Assembly: GCA_018052995.1 (NCBI GenBank)
Contig: JAGPMK010000005.1
Coordinates: 11,184 to 47,547, forward strand
Origin: Syntrophorhabdales bacterium
GTDB lineage: Bacteria > Desulfobacterota > Syntrophorhabdia > Syntrophorhabdales > Syntrophorhabdaceae
DNA length: 36,364 bases
Direction: 5' to 3'
The position numbers and the translations under genes were made by a program. Under the pieces are notes generated by a model that was not told the origin of the DNA, did not search any database, and saw only the letters and a list, made by a program, of their open reading frames with translations. Shown in pieces: positions 1-7,408 of this stretch (position 1 is its first letter; each line of letters starts with the position of its first letter).

Positions 1-1011
1 ACGTGGTGGTTCGCTTATGGCATCAAGTGCAGCAACCTCCTCTGGATGAAGTTCCCATTCAACGGTTTTGAGATTATCCAATAGTTGCTCCGGTTTGGTG
101 GCACCGATGATTACGGAGCTGACCGCTTGTTTGCGTAACAGATAGTTGAGTGAGACCTGCGCAGCGCTTACGCCTCGGACAGCAGCAATGCGCTGAACTT
201 CATCAAGGATGGCATAGGCGCGGTCTTCATCGAACTGGAGGAAGTTCTGTTCCTCTTTGCTACGTCGGGCATCTTTAGGTCCCTTGCCGCCACGTGGATA
301 CTTGCCGGTAAGGAAACCGGCTGACAGAGGTGACCATGGTGTCACACCTAATCCTTGATCCTGACACACAGGCACCAGCTCAATTTCCACATCTCGTGCT
401 ATCAGTGAGTAGTATGCCTGAAGTGACACAAATTTTTCCCAGTTGTATTTTTCAGAGATGGAAAGTGCCTTCATGAGCTGCCAGGCAAAAAAGTTTGAGC
501 AGCCAAGGTATCGCACCTTGCCCTGGCGAACCAGATCATTAAGAGTTGAGAGTGTCTCTTCAAGGGGTGTCATGAAATCAAAACTGTGCACAATGTAAAG
601 GTCGATATAGTCGGTACCAAGTCGCTTCAAGCTGTTTTCACAGCTCTGGATGATGTGCCTTCTGCTAAGTCCCACGTCATTGATTTCCTGGCTCATACGG
701 CCACGCACTTTAGTGGCAAGCACCACCTTGTCTCGTTTGCCTTTTATAGCTTTCCCTAAGATTTCCTCTGACTGTCCGTAGGAATAGACATCAGCCGTAT
801 CGAAAAAGTTGACACCAGCATCAAAGGCAATGTCAACCAGCCGCTGTGCGGCGGTCTGGTCAAGTCCACCAATCTTTTCCCAATAACCTTGTCCACCAAA
901 GCTCATGGCCCCCAGACACAACTCAGATACCAGGAGACCTGATTTTCCCAATTGACGGTAGTGCATTCCAGAACTATTTGGTCCTGATTTGCCTGATTGT
1001 TTCTGTTCCAT
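1..1011 (-). CDS. Aldo/keto reductase, C-terminus cut by the window edge
   Basis: This is an NAD(P)H-dependent aldo/keto reductase of the AKR superfamily, cytosolic, substrate unknown. Translation from the ATG at 1011 gives 337 residues with no stop before the left edge, so only the last few residues are missing. The catalytic tetrad is visible: D71 and Y76 (FFDTADVYSYG), K101 (LATKV) and H142 (YIVHSFD). The strand-end motifs GVTPWSPLSAGFLTGKY and SSVIIGATKPEQL are typical of the voltage-gated-channel-beta-like/YajO branch. The start has a strong ribosome site (GGAGG) about 10 bases upstream. It lies 169 bases downstream of the SDR gene on the same strand and is probably cotranscribed. Codons are richer in CGN arginine and G/C third positions than the genes to the right, which may mark transfer. 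Confidence 0.9.
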   Translation of the reverse strand, partial: MEQKQSGKSGPNSSGMHYRQLGKSGLLVSELCLGAMSFGGQGYWEKIGGLDQTAAQRLVDIAFDAGVNFFDTADVYSYGQSEEILGKAIKGKRDKVVLATKVRGRMSQEINDVGLSRRHIIQSCENSLKRLGTDYIDLYIVHSFDFMTPLEETLSTLNDLVRQGKVRYLGCSNFFAWQLMKALSISEKYNWEKFVSLQAYYSLIARDVEIELVPVCQDQGLGVTPWSPLSAGFLTGKYPRGGKGPKDARRSKEEQNFLQFDEDRAYAILDEVQRIAAVRGVSAAQVSLNYLLRKQAVSSVIIGATKPEQLLDNLKTVEWELHPEEVAALDAISEPPR

Positions 1012-1180
1012 ATTAATATTACCTCCTCCCTTTTATTCAAAAGTGCCTAATCACTCTCTGTTTTGTTCCAATCAATTGCTATGATTCTTTGTCCATTCAC
1101 TTCTGCTGCTTCATCCGGAGCAAGATAAACAGTCCTCCAAAATGCAATCTACTTTAAAGACCAAATCTCTAATCCACTTA

Positions 1181-1927
1181 TCAAAACATACCGCCGTCTG
1201 CTGCAAGCACCTGACCTGTGACATAATCTGAATCAGAGCTTGCAAAGTAGACAAAAGTGCCGACAAGCCGGTCAGCTTTTGGCAGATTCTGAAGCTTTTT
1301 TCCCTCAGCAGCACCAAAACGGTCGGCATAAAAGTCTGAAAGTGCATCAGTCATGCGGGTTTCAGCTACAGGGACAATCGCATTAACCTGGATGTTATAC
1401 GGAACAAGTTCGTAGGCTACATTTTTTGTAAGTGCAACAATACCACCTTTGGCTGAGGCGTAATCGGCAACACCAAAGAATCCTCTAAATGCAGCAGGGG
1501 CAGCAAGATTGATAATCTTTCCACTGGATTTAGGTATCATAAAACGTTTGGTGGCTACCCAGATATGATAATATGTACCAAACAGATGGGTCCGGACCGT
1601 CCTTTCAAACTGCTCTGGGTTAAGTTCCCAAAAAGGTGTGGGTTTTATAATGCCGGCATTGTTGACAAGGATATCAAGCGTCCCATAGATTCGCTCGATG
1701 TCGTCCATCAATTTTTCTACATCCTTAAAATTCGCTGCATCATAAAGCCCGCCTTCCCCCCTTACCCCCAATGCGCGAACCTCCTTGAGTGCCGCTTCCA
1801 AACCATGCTGGTCCTCTTTGGCCGTTAGGAAGAGACTTGCCCCTTCTTTAGCATATCCAATAGCCACCGCACGACCAATACCTTTGCTTGAGCCTGTTAT
1901 TAATGCTATTTTTCCTTTAAGGCGCAT
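1181..1927 (-). CDS. Short-chain dehydrogenase/reductase (SDR) with altered catalytic tetrad
   Basis: A 248-residue classical-length SDR with a Rossmann fold. The cofactor motif TGSSKGIG is at residues 11-18, the structural NNAG at 89-92, and the catalytic pair Y156/K160 in YASAK. The C-terminal TGQVLAADGG is the family's usual ending. Two normally catalytic positions differ: the serine 13 residues before the tyrosine is alanine (A143, in NLAAPAA), and the assisting asparagine is histidine (H114, in RTHLFGT). The enzyme may therefore have altered or weak activity. The start at 1927 is supported by GGAGAAGGA just upstream. It is the first gene of a probable two-gene unit with the aldo/keto reductase. 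Substrate cannot be assigned; 3-oxoacyl or alcohol reduction are only family-level possibilities. Confidence 0.88.
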   Translation of the reverse strand: MRLKGKIALITGSSKGIGRAVAIGYAKEGASLFLTAKEDQHGLEAALKEVRALGVRGEGGLYDAANFKDVEKLMDDIERIYGTLDILVNNAGIIKPTPFWELNPEQFERTVRTHLFGTYYHIWVATKRFMIPKSSGKIINLAAPAAFRGFFGVADYASAKGGIVALTKNVAYELVPYNIQVNAIVPVAETRMTDALSDFYADRFGAAEGKKLQNLPKADRLVGTFVYFASSDSDYVTGQVLAADGGMF

Positions 1928-1969
1928 ATTCCTTCTCCATATTTGTAGATTTTATATATTTTTATACAT

Positions 1970-2000
1970 ATTATGCCATATGAGATGAATTTTATGTCAA
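1970..2000 (-). promoter_or_regulatory. Predicted promoter of the SDR/aldo-keto reductase unit
   Basis: On the minus strand there is a perfect -35 TTGACA (2000-1995), a 19-base spacer, and CATAAT (1975-1970) preceded by TGG, an extended -10 that could compensate for the long spacer. It sits about 43 bases upstream of the SDR start. It is divergent from the ferredoxin-oxidoreductase operon. Confidence 0.5.
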
Positions 2001-2042
2001 GCAGAAAAGAGCAATTTTTAATTTTCTTTTTCAAGTTTAAAT

Positions 2043-2082
2043 GACAAAAACCTGATAAAATGCTTGACAAAACCTGATAAAA
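2043..2082 (+). promoter_or_regulatory. Tandem direct repeat and -35 box upstream of the kor operon
   Basis: Two near-identical copies of GACAAAA(A)CCTGATAAAA lie at 2043-2060 and 2066-2082, with their CCTGATAAAA cores 22 bases apart, about two helical turns. The second copy overlaps a TTGACA -35 box at 2064-2069. No convincing -10 is seen at 17 bases, although AT-rich TTTTAG and TTTAAT follow. The placement, 37 to 76 bases before korD, fits a tandem operator for an unidentified regulator. It could also be a chance duplication in AT-rich DNA. Confidence 0.4.
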
Positions 2083-2118
2083 AATTTTAGTTTTTTTAAT
2101 AAAGATGTTTTAAAGGTA

Positions 2119-2409
2119 ATGTCATTGGATACAAAAAGAGATAAAAAGGCAACAAAGATAGGTATCTATAAGGCCTGGTGTAAGGGTTGCGGAATATGCG
2201 TGGCATTCTGCCCTGCTGATGTTCTTATTAGGGATGATGCAGGGTATCCGTATGTAAAATCACCTGAAAAATGTATAAATTGTGGGTGGTGTGAACTTAG
2301 GTGTCCTGATTTTGCTATCACTGTTTATAAAAAAGATAAGGGTTTAAAAGAGATAGATGAAGAAGGAGAAAAAGAGAGATTACAGGGAACTCCTGCTCCA
2401 GGGCAATGA
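2119..2409 (+). CDS. korD: 2-oxoglutarate:ferredoxin oxidoreductase, delta (ferredoxin) subunit
   Basis: A 96-residue two-cluster ferredoxin, the electron-accepting subunit of a 2-oxoacid:ferredoxin oxidoreductase. Two complete CxxCxxCxxxCP motifs are present (CKGCGICVAFCP and CINCGWCELRCP), each able to hold one [4Fe-4S] cluster. The charged C-terminal tail after the second motif is encoded in a 53-base overlap with the next gene. The ribosome site (AAAGG) is weak and close to the ATG. It is the first gene of the korDABC-sucCD unit; the order delta-alpha-beta-gamma is common for KorDABC. Specificity for 2-oxoglutarate rather than another 2-oxoacid is inferred mainly from the adjacent sucCD. 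Confidence 0.9.
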   Translation: MSLDTKRDKKATKIGIYKAWCKGCGICVAFCPADVLIRDDAGYPYVKSPEKCINCGWCELRCPDFAITVYKKDKGLKEIDEEGEKERLQGTPAPGQ

Positions 2410-3508
2410 GGCAATAGTAGAAGGTGCATTAAGGGCAGGGTGTCGTTTTTTTGCTGGTTATCCTATAACACCAGCAACAGAGATATCTGAGCAGTTATCA
2501 GTGAGGCTGCCGCAGGTTGGTGGAACATTCATCCAGATGGAAGATGAGATAGCCAGTATTGCTGCCATAATAGGCGCATCCCTTGCAGGTGCTAAGTCTA
2601 TGACAGCTACCAGTGGACCTGGTTTTTCCCTTATGCAGGAGAATATCGGATTTGCCATAATGGCTGAGGTTCCTTGCGTGATTGTAAATGCCATGAGGGG
2701 CGGTCCAAGTACAGGATTACCCACATCCCCGTCTCAGAGCGATGTTATGCAGGCACGTTGGGGAACACATGGCGACCATCCCATTATAGCGCTCTGTCCT
2801 TCTACTATAAGGGAGTGCTATGACCTTACTATAAAGGCATTCAATCTCTCAGAAAAATTTAGAAATCCTGTAATCCTTCTTGTGGATGAGGTGGTGGCGC
2901 ATATGAGGGAGAAGATCACCCTCTATGATGATGAGGATGTGGAGATCTTCAATAGGGTTAAGCCAAATATGCCACCAGAGTGGTATATACCATACGAGAA
3001 TACACCCAGTGGTATCCCTCCCATGGCGAATTTCGGAGAGGGTTATCGTTATCACGTGACAGGTCTTACCCATGATATAAGGGGGTTTCCCACATCCAGG
3101 CCTGATGAGATAGACCCTTTTATAAGGAGGTTATTTAGAAAGATCAGCCAGCATTTCTCTGAATTGCAATTTGGTGAATTTTTTGAGACAGATGATGCAG
3201 ACATTACAATAATTGCCTATGGATGTGTTGCCAGGTCCGCAAAGAGGGCAGCAATAGATGCACGGTCAAGGGGTATTAAGGTAGGGGTATTAAAACTGAA
3301 TACGCTCTGGCCCTTTATGAGGACTGCTGTTGAAAAGGTTCTTAATGTCTCTGGAACTGTTATTGTCCCGGAGATGAACATGGGTCAGATTTCAAGAGAG
3401 GTAAAACGTGTAAATAAGGGTCCAGCAAGGGTATTTACCATTAATAAGGTCGATGGGACTATCATTACCCCTGAAGAGATACTGGCAAGGATCAAGGAGG
3501 TAGGCTGA
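2357..3508 (+). CDS. korA: 2-oxoglutarate:ferredoxin oxidoreductase, alpha subunit
   Basis: The 383-residue alpha subunit of a four-subunit 2-oxoacid:ferredoxin oxidoreductase, which oxidatively decarboxylates the 2-oxoacid to its CoA ester while reducing ferredoxin. The family signature QGNEAIVEGALRAGCRFFAG followed by YPITPATEISE is near residue 15, and the SGPGFSLMQENIGFA and GLPTSPSQSD segments typical of Kor/Vor alpha chains follow. The C-terminal domain (VGVLKLNTLWPF, VPEMNMGQISREV) completes the chain. The start at 2357 overlaps korD by 53 bases. No later ATG leaves the conserved N-terminus intact, so this start is likely. It overlaps korB by one base (TGATG), with AAGGAGG before korB, pointing to translational coupling. 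Confidence 0.92.
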   Translation: MKKEKKRDYRELLLQGNEAIVEGALRAGCRFFAGYPITPATEISEQLSVRLPQVGGTFIQMEDEIASIAAIIGASLAGAKSMTATSGPGFSLMQENIGFAIMAEVPCVIVNAMRGGPSTGLPTSPSQSDVMQARWGTHGDHPIIALCPSTIRECYDLTIKAFNLSEKFRNPVILLVDEVVAHMREKITLYDDEDVEIFNRVKPNMPPEWYIPYENTPSGIPPMANFGEGYRYHVTGLTHDIRGFPTSRPDEIDPFIRRLFRKISQHFSELQFGEFFETDDADITIIAYGCVARSAKRAAIDARSRGIKVGVLKLNTLWPFMRTAVEKVLNVSGTVIVPEMNMGQISREVKRVNKGPARVFTINKVDGTIITPEEILARIKEVG

Positions 3509-4344
3509 TGACAGAGGTGACCAAACTGATCCATAAATATCTAAGACATGATAAGAAATTCCCTCATGTATGGTGTCCTGGGTGCGGTATTGGCATCATG
3601 CTCGGGGCGCTTATACGGGCAATAGATAAATGCGAATTTACAAAGGATGAGGTCGTCCTTGTCTCAGGCATTGGCTGCACAGGTAGGCTACCTGTTTATG
3701 TGGATTTTAATACCTTGCACACAACTCATGGACGGGCGCTTGCATTTGCAACAGGTGTAAAACTTGCAAATCCAGCCTTGAAGGTTATTGTAATTATGGG
3801 CGATGGAGATGCTGTTGCCATAGGGGGAAACCATTTTATCCATGCGGCAAGGAGAAATATAGACCTTACCGCCATAATAGTAAACAACAGCGTCTATGGT
3901 ATGACCGGTGGACAGTATTCACCTACAACCCCTTATGGTATGAGGACAACAACCTCTTCAATTTTTCATGTAGAACAGGCATTTAATATATCGGAACTGG
4001 CTGTTACAGCTGGTGCACCCTTTGTAGGAAGGGGCACAGTATATCACGCAAGGCTCCTTGACAGCCTTATGGAAAAGGCATTCCTCAAACAGGGTTTTGC
4101 AGTTGTTGAGGTTATATCACACTGTCATACACAGTTTGGGAAGCTAAACAAAATGGGAACTGCAGTGGAGATGATGCAGTGGCAGAGAGACCATGCTGTG
4201 ACAGTAGAGAAGGCTGCCCAGATGAACGAGGAGGATCTAAGGGATAAATTCAGGATAGGTATTCTTGTGGATAAGGAATTACCTGTCTATCAGGATGAAT
4301 ATGAAAAGGTAAGGCAGCGGGCAATGACAGGTGGGGGTAAATAA
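3508..4344 (+). CDS. korB: 2-oxoglutarate:ferredoxin oxidoreductase, beta (TPP-binding) subunit
   Basis: The 278-residue thiamine-diphosphate-binding subunit. The N-terminal WCPGCGIGIM (about residue 22) is the conserved substrate/TPP-side motif. GDGDAVAIGGNHFIHAARRN with VNNSVYGMTGGQ about 30 residues later forms the TPP/Mg2+ binding motif (GDG...NN). SGIGCTGRLPVYVDFN-THHGRALAFATG-like residues are typical of Kor beta chains. It contains no ferredoxin motif of its own, consistent with a separate delta subunit (korD). The AAGGAGG ribosome site is at 3494-3500. A gap of 80 bases separates it from korC. Confidence 0.92.
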   Translation: MTEVTKLIHKYLRHDKKFPHVWCPGCGIGIMLGALIRAIDKCEFTKDEVVLVSGIGCTGRLPVYVDFNTLHTTHGRALAFATGVKLANPALKVIVIMGDGDAVAIGGNHFIHAARRNIDLTAIIVNNSVYGMTGGQYSPTTPYGMRTTTSSIFHVEQAFNISELAVTAGAPFVGRGTVYHARLLDSLMEKAFLKQGFAVVEVISHCHTQFGKLNKMGTAVEMMQWQRDHAVTVEKAAQMNEEDLRDKFRIGILVDKELPVYQDEYEKVRQRAMTGGGK

Positions 4345-4424
4345 AATAGAAGAGGAAAAATATTGATTATAAAGTCTTTTGGATAGTCTTTTGTATCAAA
4401 ATATAGTCTTAAATAAGGGTAGAT

Positions 4425-5012
4425 ATGGGTTTTAGATATGATATAAGGTTAAGTGGTTCAGGGGGTCAGGGCATAATCCTCATGGGGATCATCCTTGCTG
4501 AGGCAGCAGGTATCTATGAAGGTAGATTTGTCTCTCAGACCCAGAGCTATGGCCCAGAGGCAAGAGGTGGGTCAAGCAAGGCAGAGGTAGTGATAAGCGA
4601 TACTGAGATTGATTACCCAAAGGCAATGAGGCTGGATATGCTTCTTGCCATGAATCAGAAGTCCTGTGATGACTACTATATGGATCTTAAGCCCGAAGGA
4701 ATATTGATCGTGGATTCTACTTTTGTAAAGCAGATACCAATACAAAGGGCATTTCAGATACCCTTTACAAAGATTGCCAGAGATAAGCTGGGTAAGGAAA
4801 TGGTATCCAATATAGTTGCCCTTGGCGCCATAACAAAATTAACAGACCTGGTATCTTCTAAGGCAATGGAGAAGGCTGTCCTTGCCAGGGTCCCAAAGGG
4901 GACTGAAAAACTAAATCGTGATGCATTGAACGCAGGGATGGCAGCCGCAATCAAGGCAAAAAAGAACATCTTACCGTTTGTGAGAAGTGAGCGGGAAGAT
5001 GAAGATACATGA
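4425..5012 (+). CDS. korC: 2-oxoglutarate:ferredoxin oxidoreductase, gamma subunit
   Basis: The 195-residue gamma subunit that completes KorDABC. The family signatures are GSGGQGIILMGIILAEAA near residue 11 and SQTQSYGPEARGGSSKAEV near residue 40, followed by DMLLAMNQ. Length is normal for the family (about 180-200). The ATG follows AAGGGTAG. The 80 bases upstream contain three short AGTCTT words and nothing else recognisable. The 3' end overlaps sucC by 14 bases when sucC starts at its ATG, tying the two enzymes together. Confidence 0.9.
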   Translation: MGFRYDIRLSGSGGQGIILMGIILAEAAGIYEGRFVSQTQSYGPEARGGSSKAEVVISDTEIDYPKAMRLDMLLAMNQKSCDDYYMDLKPEGILIVDSTFVKQIPIQRAFQIPFTKIARDKLGKEMVSNIVALGAITKLTDLVSSKAMEKAVLARVPKGTEKLNRDALNAGMAAAIKAKKNILPFVRSEREDEDT

Positions 5013-6165
5013 GTATCAGGCAAAGAATCTCCTAAAAGAATACAATATTGAGACCCCTAAAGGCAGAACAGCCACGGATTGCGAAGAAGCCCTTAGGGTA
5101 TGGGAAGATATGAGGGGCATCCCCCTTGTTGTAAAGGCTCAGGTCCACTCAGGGGGCAGGGGTAGGGCAGGGGGCATAAGGGTTGTTAAGTCAAAAGATG
5201 AGCTGAAAGACTATGTCTTAGGTCTCATTGGTTCTATGCTCTACACAGAGCAGTCAGGTGGTGAAGGGAGACCTGTCGATTGTGTGTTGATTGAAGAGAC
5301 AATCGATGTCAAAAAAGAGTTTTATCTGGGGTTTACCATAGATAGGTCAAATGCCTGTATATCCATGATTGTAAGTTCAGAGGGTGGCGTAGAGATAGAG
5401 AGGGTTGCTGCCGACTCACCAGAGAAGGTAGTCGTTCAGAATATAGAACCTTTACTTGGTTTGAGGGATTTTCAGGTCACTAGGGCCCTTTTGTCAGCAG
5501 GCATTGAATTAAATTATACGAGAAAAATTACCCCAATTGCCAGGGGATTATATAGGCTTTTTACAGATAAGGATTGCTCTCTTGCTGAGATAAATCCCCT
5601 TGTAGTAACAGAAGAGGATGAGATTATTGCCCTCGATGCCAAGATAAACTTTGATGACAATGCCCTCTTCAGGCATCCTGATATATTATTGCTCCGTGAT
5701 TACAGGCAGGAGAATCCCCTTGAGGTAGAGGCGTCAAAATATAACCTCAATTATATAAAACTAAAGGGAAGTGTAGGTTGTATGGTAAATGGTGCTGGTC
5801 TTGCTATGGCAACAATGGACCTTATTAAGCTCGTAGGGGCTGAACCTGCTAATTTTCTCGACGTAGGTGGTGGTGCTACGTCGAAGATGGTCGAGGAAGG
5901 GCTGAAGATATTGGCCTCTGACAGGGATGTGAAGGTAATATTTATAAATATATTTGGCGGTATCCTGCGTTGCGATACCCTTGCAAGAGGTGTTGTTGAT
6001 GCCACCAAACAGCTGAAGATAGCATTGCCTGTCATAATAAGGCTTGAGGGGACAAACGTAGATGAGGGGAGGAGGATACTTGCCGAATCCGGACTCTCCT
6101 TTACTGTTGCCAGGGATATGGGAGAGGCGGCGATTAAGGTCGCTGAGGTATTAGGGATTAATTGA
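4999..6165 (+). CDS. sucC: Succinyl-CoA synthetase (ADP/GDP-forming), beta subunit
   Basis: The ATP-grasp beta subunit of succinyl-CoA synthetase, which interconverts succinyl-CoA with succinate while making or using a nucleoside triphosphate. From the ATG at 4999 (MKIHEYQAKNLL) it is 388 residues, the same length as E. coli SucC. A GTG four codons earlier (4987) is possible but has no ribosome site and would add residues the family lacks. Visible landmarks are VKAQVHSGGRGRAGG near residue 45, LAEINPLVV near 197, GCMVNGAGLAMATMD and ANFLDVGGGA near 290, and NIFGGILRCD near 320. Being directly behind korDABC, it likely handles the succinyl-CoA those subunits make or consume. Nucleotide preference (ADP or GDP) cannot be told by eye. 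Confidence 0.93.
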   Translation: MKIHEYQAKNLLKEYNIETPKGRTATDCEEALRVWEDMRGIPLVVKAQVHSGGRGRAGGIRVVKSKDELKDYVLGLIGSMLYTEQSGGEGRPVDCVLIEETIDVKKEFYLGFTIDRSNACISMIVSSEGGVEIERVAADSPEKVVVQNIEPLLGLRDFQVTRALLSAGIELNYTRKITPIARGLYRLFTDKDCSLAEINPLVVTEEDEIIALDAKINFDDNALFRHPDILLLRDYRQENPLEVEASKYNLNYIKLKGSVGCMVNGAGLAMATMDLIKLVGAEPANFLDVGGGATSKMVEEGLKILASDRDVKVIFINIFGGILRCDTLARGVVDATKQLKIALPVIIRLEGTNVDEGRRILAESGLSFTVARDMGEAAIKVAEVLGIN

Positions 6166-6237
6166 TAATGCTGAAGACCTATTGCCTTTATCTATAGCTT
6201 TAGTCTATATCTATAGTCTGATTCTTAAGGAAGATAT

Positions 6238-7116
6238 ATGAGCATAATAGTTGACGAAAACACAAAGGTGCTTGTTCAGGGTATAACAGGCAATGAGGGT
6301 GCATTCCATACCCGTAAGATGATTGAATATGGCACAAAGGTGATAGCTGGTGTCACCCCCGGTAAGGGTGGCAAACTATTTGAGGGCATCCCTGTGTATA
6401 ATAGTGTCCATGATGCAGTAAAGAATAATGACATAGATGCAACAGCAATATTTGTCCCTCCTGCCTTTGCTGCAGACGCCGTAATAGAGGCTGCAGAGTC
6501 AGGGATTAAGGTGATTGTATGTTTTACAGAGGGTATTCCCACCCTGGATATGATTACAACATACCATTATGTTAGATCAAAGGGGGTATGGCTTATTGGA
6601 CCCAATACGCCGGGGATTATATCACCGGGAAGATGTAAGATTGGTGTCATGGCAGGTTATATCCACAGAAAGGGGTCGGTGGGTATAATCTCAAGAAGCG
6701 GAACCCTGACCTATGAGGTGGTATATCAGCTTTCCAAAAGAGGTCTTGGACAGTCAACATGTATAGGCATAGGTGGTGACCCTATAGTGGGATTAAAATA
6801 TATAGACCTACTTAGGATGTTTGAAGAGGATGCTGATACAGATGTGGTTGTGATGATAGGAGAGATAGGTGGCACAGCTGAGGAGGATGCAGTCCTATAT
6901 TACAGAGAAAACATGAAAAAACCCTTAGTAGCGTTCATAGCAGGTATTACTGCCCCTGAGGGAAGGCGCATGGGTCATGCAGGGGCCATTATCTCAGGGG
7001 GCAAGGGCGATGCAAAGACAAAGATAAAGGTTCTTGAAGAGGCAGGCGCATTTGTTGTAAAAAATCCCGCAGAGATAGGGCAGGCAGTATTGGATGCAAG
7101 GCAGAACAGGCTTTAA
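6238..7116 (+). CDS. sucD: Succinyl-CoA synthetase, alpha subunit
   Basis: The 292-residue CoA-binding alpha subunit. The N-terminal CoA-binding Rossmann domain has the [21 protein letters not shown] and GVTPGKGG motifs, and IGPNTPGII is near residue 120. The phosphorylated histidine is H247 in [18 protein letters not shown]. The ribosome site AAGGAAG lies just before the ATG. The 72-base gap from sucC carries repeated TCTATAG words but no hairpin worth calling. It is the last gene of the kor-suc unit. An AT-rich stretch with a gene remnant follows. Confidence 0.93.
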   Translation: MSIIVDENTKVLVQGITGNEGAFHTRKMIEYGTKVIAGVTPGKGGKLFEGIPVYNSVHDAVKNNDIDATAIFVPPAFAADAVIEAAESGIKVIVCFTEGIPTLDMITTYHYVRSKGVWLIGPNTPGIISPGRCKIGVMAGYIHRKGSVGIISRSGTLTYEVVYQLSKRGLGQSTCIGIGGDPIVGLKYIDLLRMFEEDADTDVVVMIGEIGGTAEEDAVLYYRENMKKPLVAFIAGITAPEGRRMGHAGAIISGGKGDAKTKIKVLEEAGAFVVKNPAEIGQAVLDARQNRL

Positions 7117-7117
7117 G

Positions 7118-7228
7118 GGCACCCTGTCTGTCATTGCCATGGGAATTATGCCCCATGAAGACAACATAAGGGCATTTCAACCTGCACTTGAGATGGATAT
7201 CCCCTTCTGACCTTAACTTCCCAGATTA
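7118..7228 (+). pseudogene. Remnant of a methionine-synthase/UroD-like gene N-terminus
   Basis: Right after sucD, in a different frame, bases 7118-7207 read GTLSVIAMGIMPHEDNIRAF followed by QPALEMDIPF. This matches the N-terminal pattern I know from cobalamin-independent-methionine-synthase/UroD-like proteins of anaerobes (IGSLPH-D---AL---L-IPFWPQLPR). The next codons are TGA CCT TAA CTT CCC AGA. Changing TGA to TGG and TAA to CAA restores WPQLPR exactly, so two point nonsense mutations are the simplest reading. Similarity ends soon after and the rest of the gene is absent. The family match is from memory and would need a search. Confidence 0.5.
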
Positions 7229-7408
7229 AATCCTTTGCATTATTAAAAGAGGTGTTAGTATATTTAAAGTCAAAATATAATTTAATATGACGGATAGTTA
7301 CCTGAAGATTATCAGTGTCATAGAGATGGCTAACGGACTAAAGGCATAAAATATGATGAGGCGTGAGAGGCATTTTAGTAATTCCCCGGAGATTGAGAGG
7401 TATTAAAG
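7229..7408. other. Intergenic region before nadK, little content
   Basis: AT-rich DNA with no gene. A perfect TATAAT at 7276-7281 could be a -10 box for the nadK unit, but there is no acceptable -35 at 16-18 bases, so it is not called as a promoter. GAGAGG about ten bases before 7409 is the ribosome site of nadK. Confidence 0.3.

Noticed and set aside
4987-4998. GTG at 4987 as the sucC start
   Set aside because: It has no ribosome site, and the ATG at 4999 gives the conserved MKIHEYQAK start and the usual 388-residue length.
4345-6237. Short repeated words (AGTCTT before korC, TCTATAG before sucD) in the two gaps of the kor-suc unit
   Set aside because: The words are 6-7 bases, irregularly spaced and expected in AT-rich DNA; no shared structure links the two gaps.
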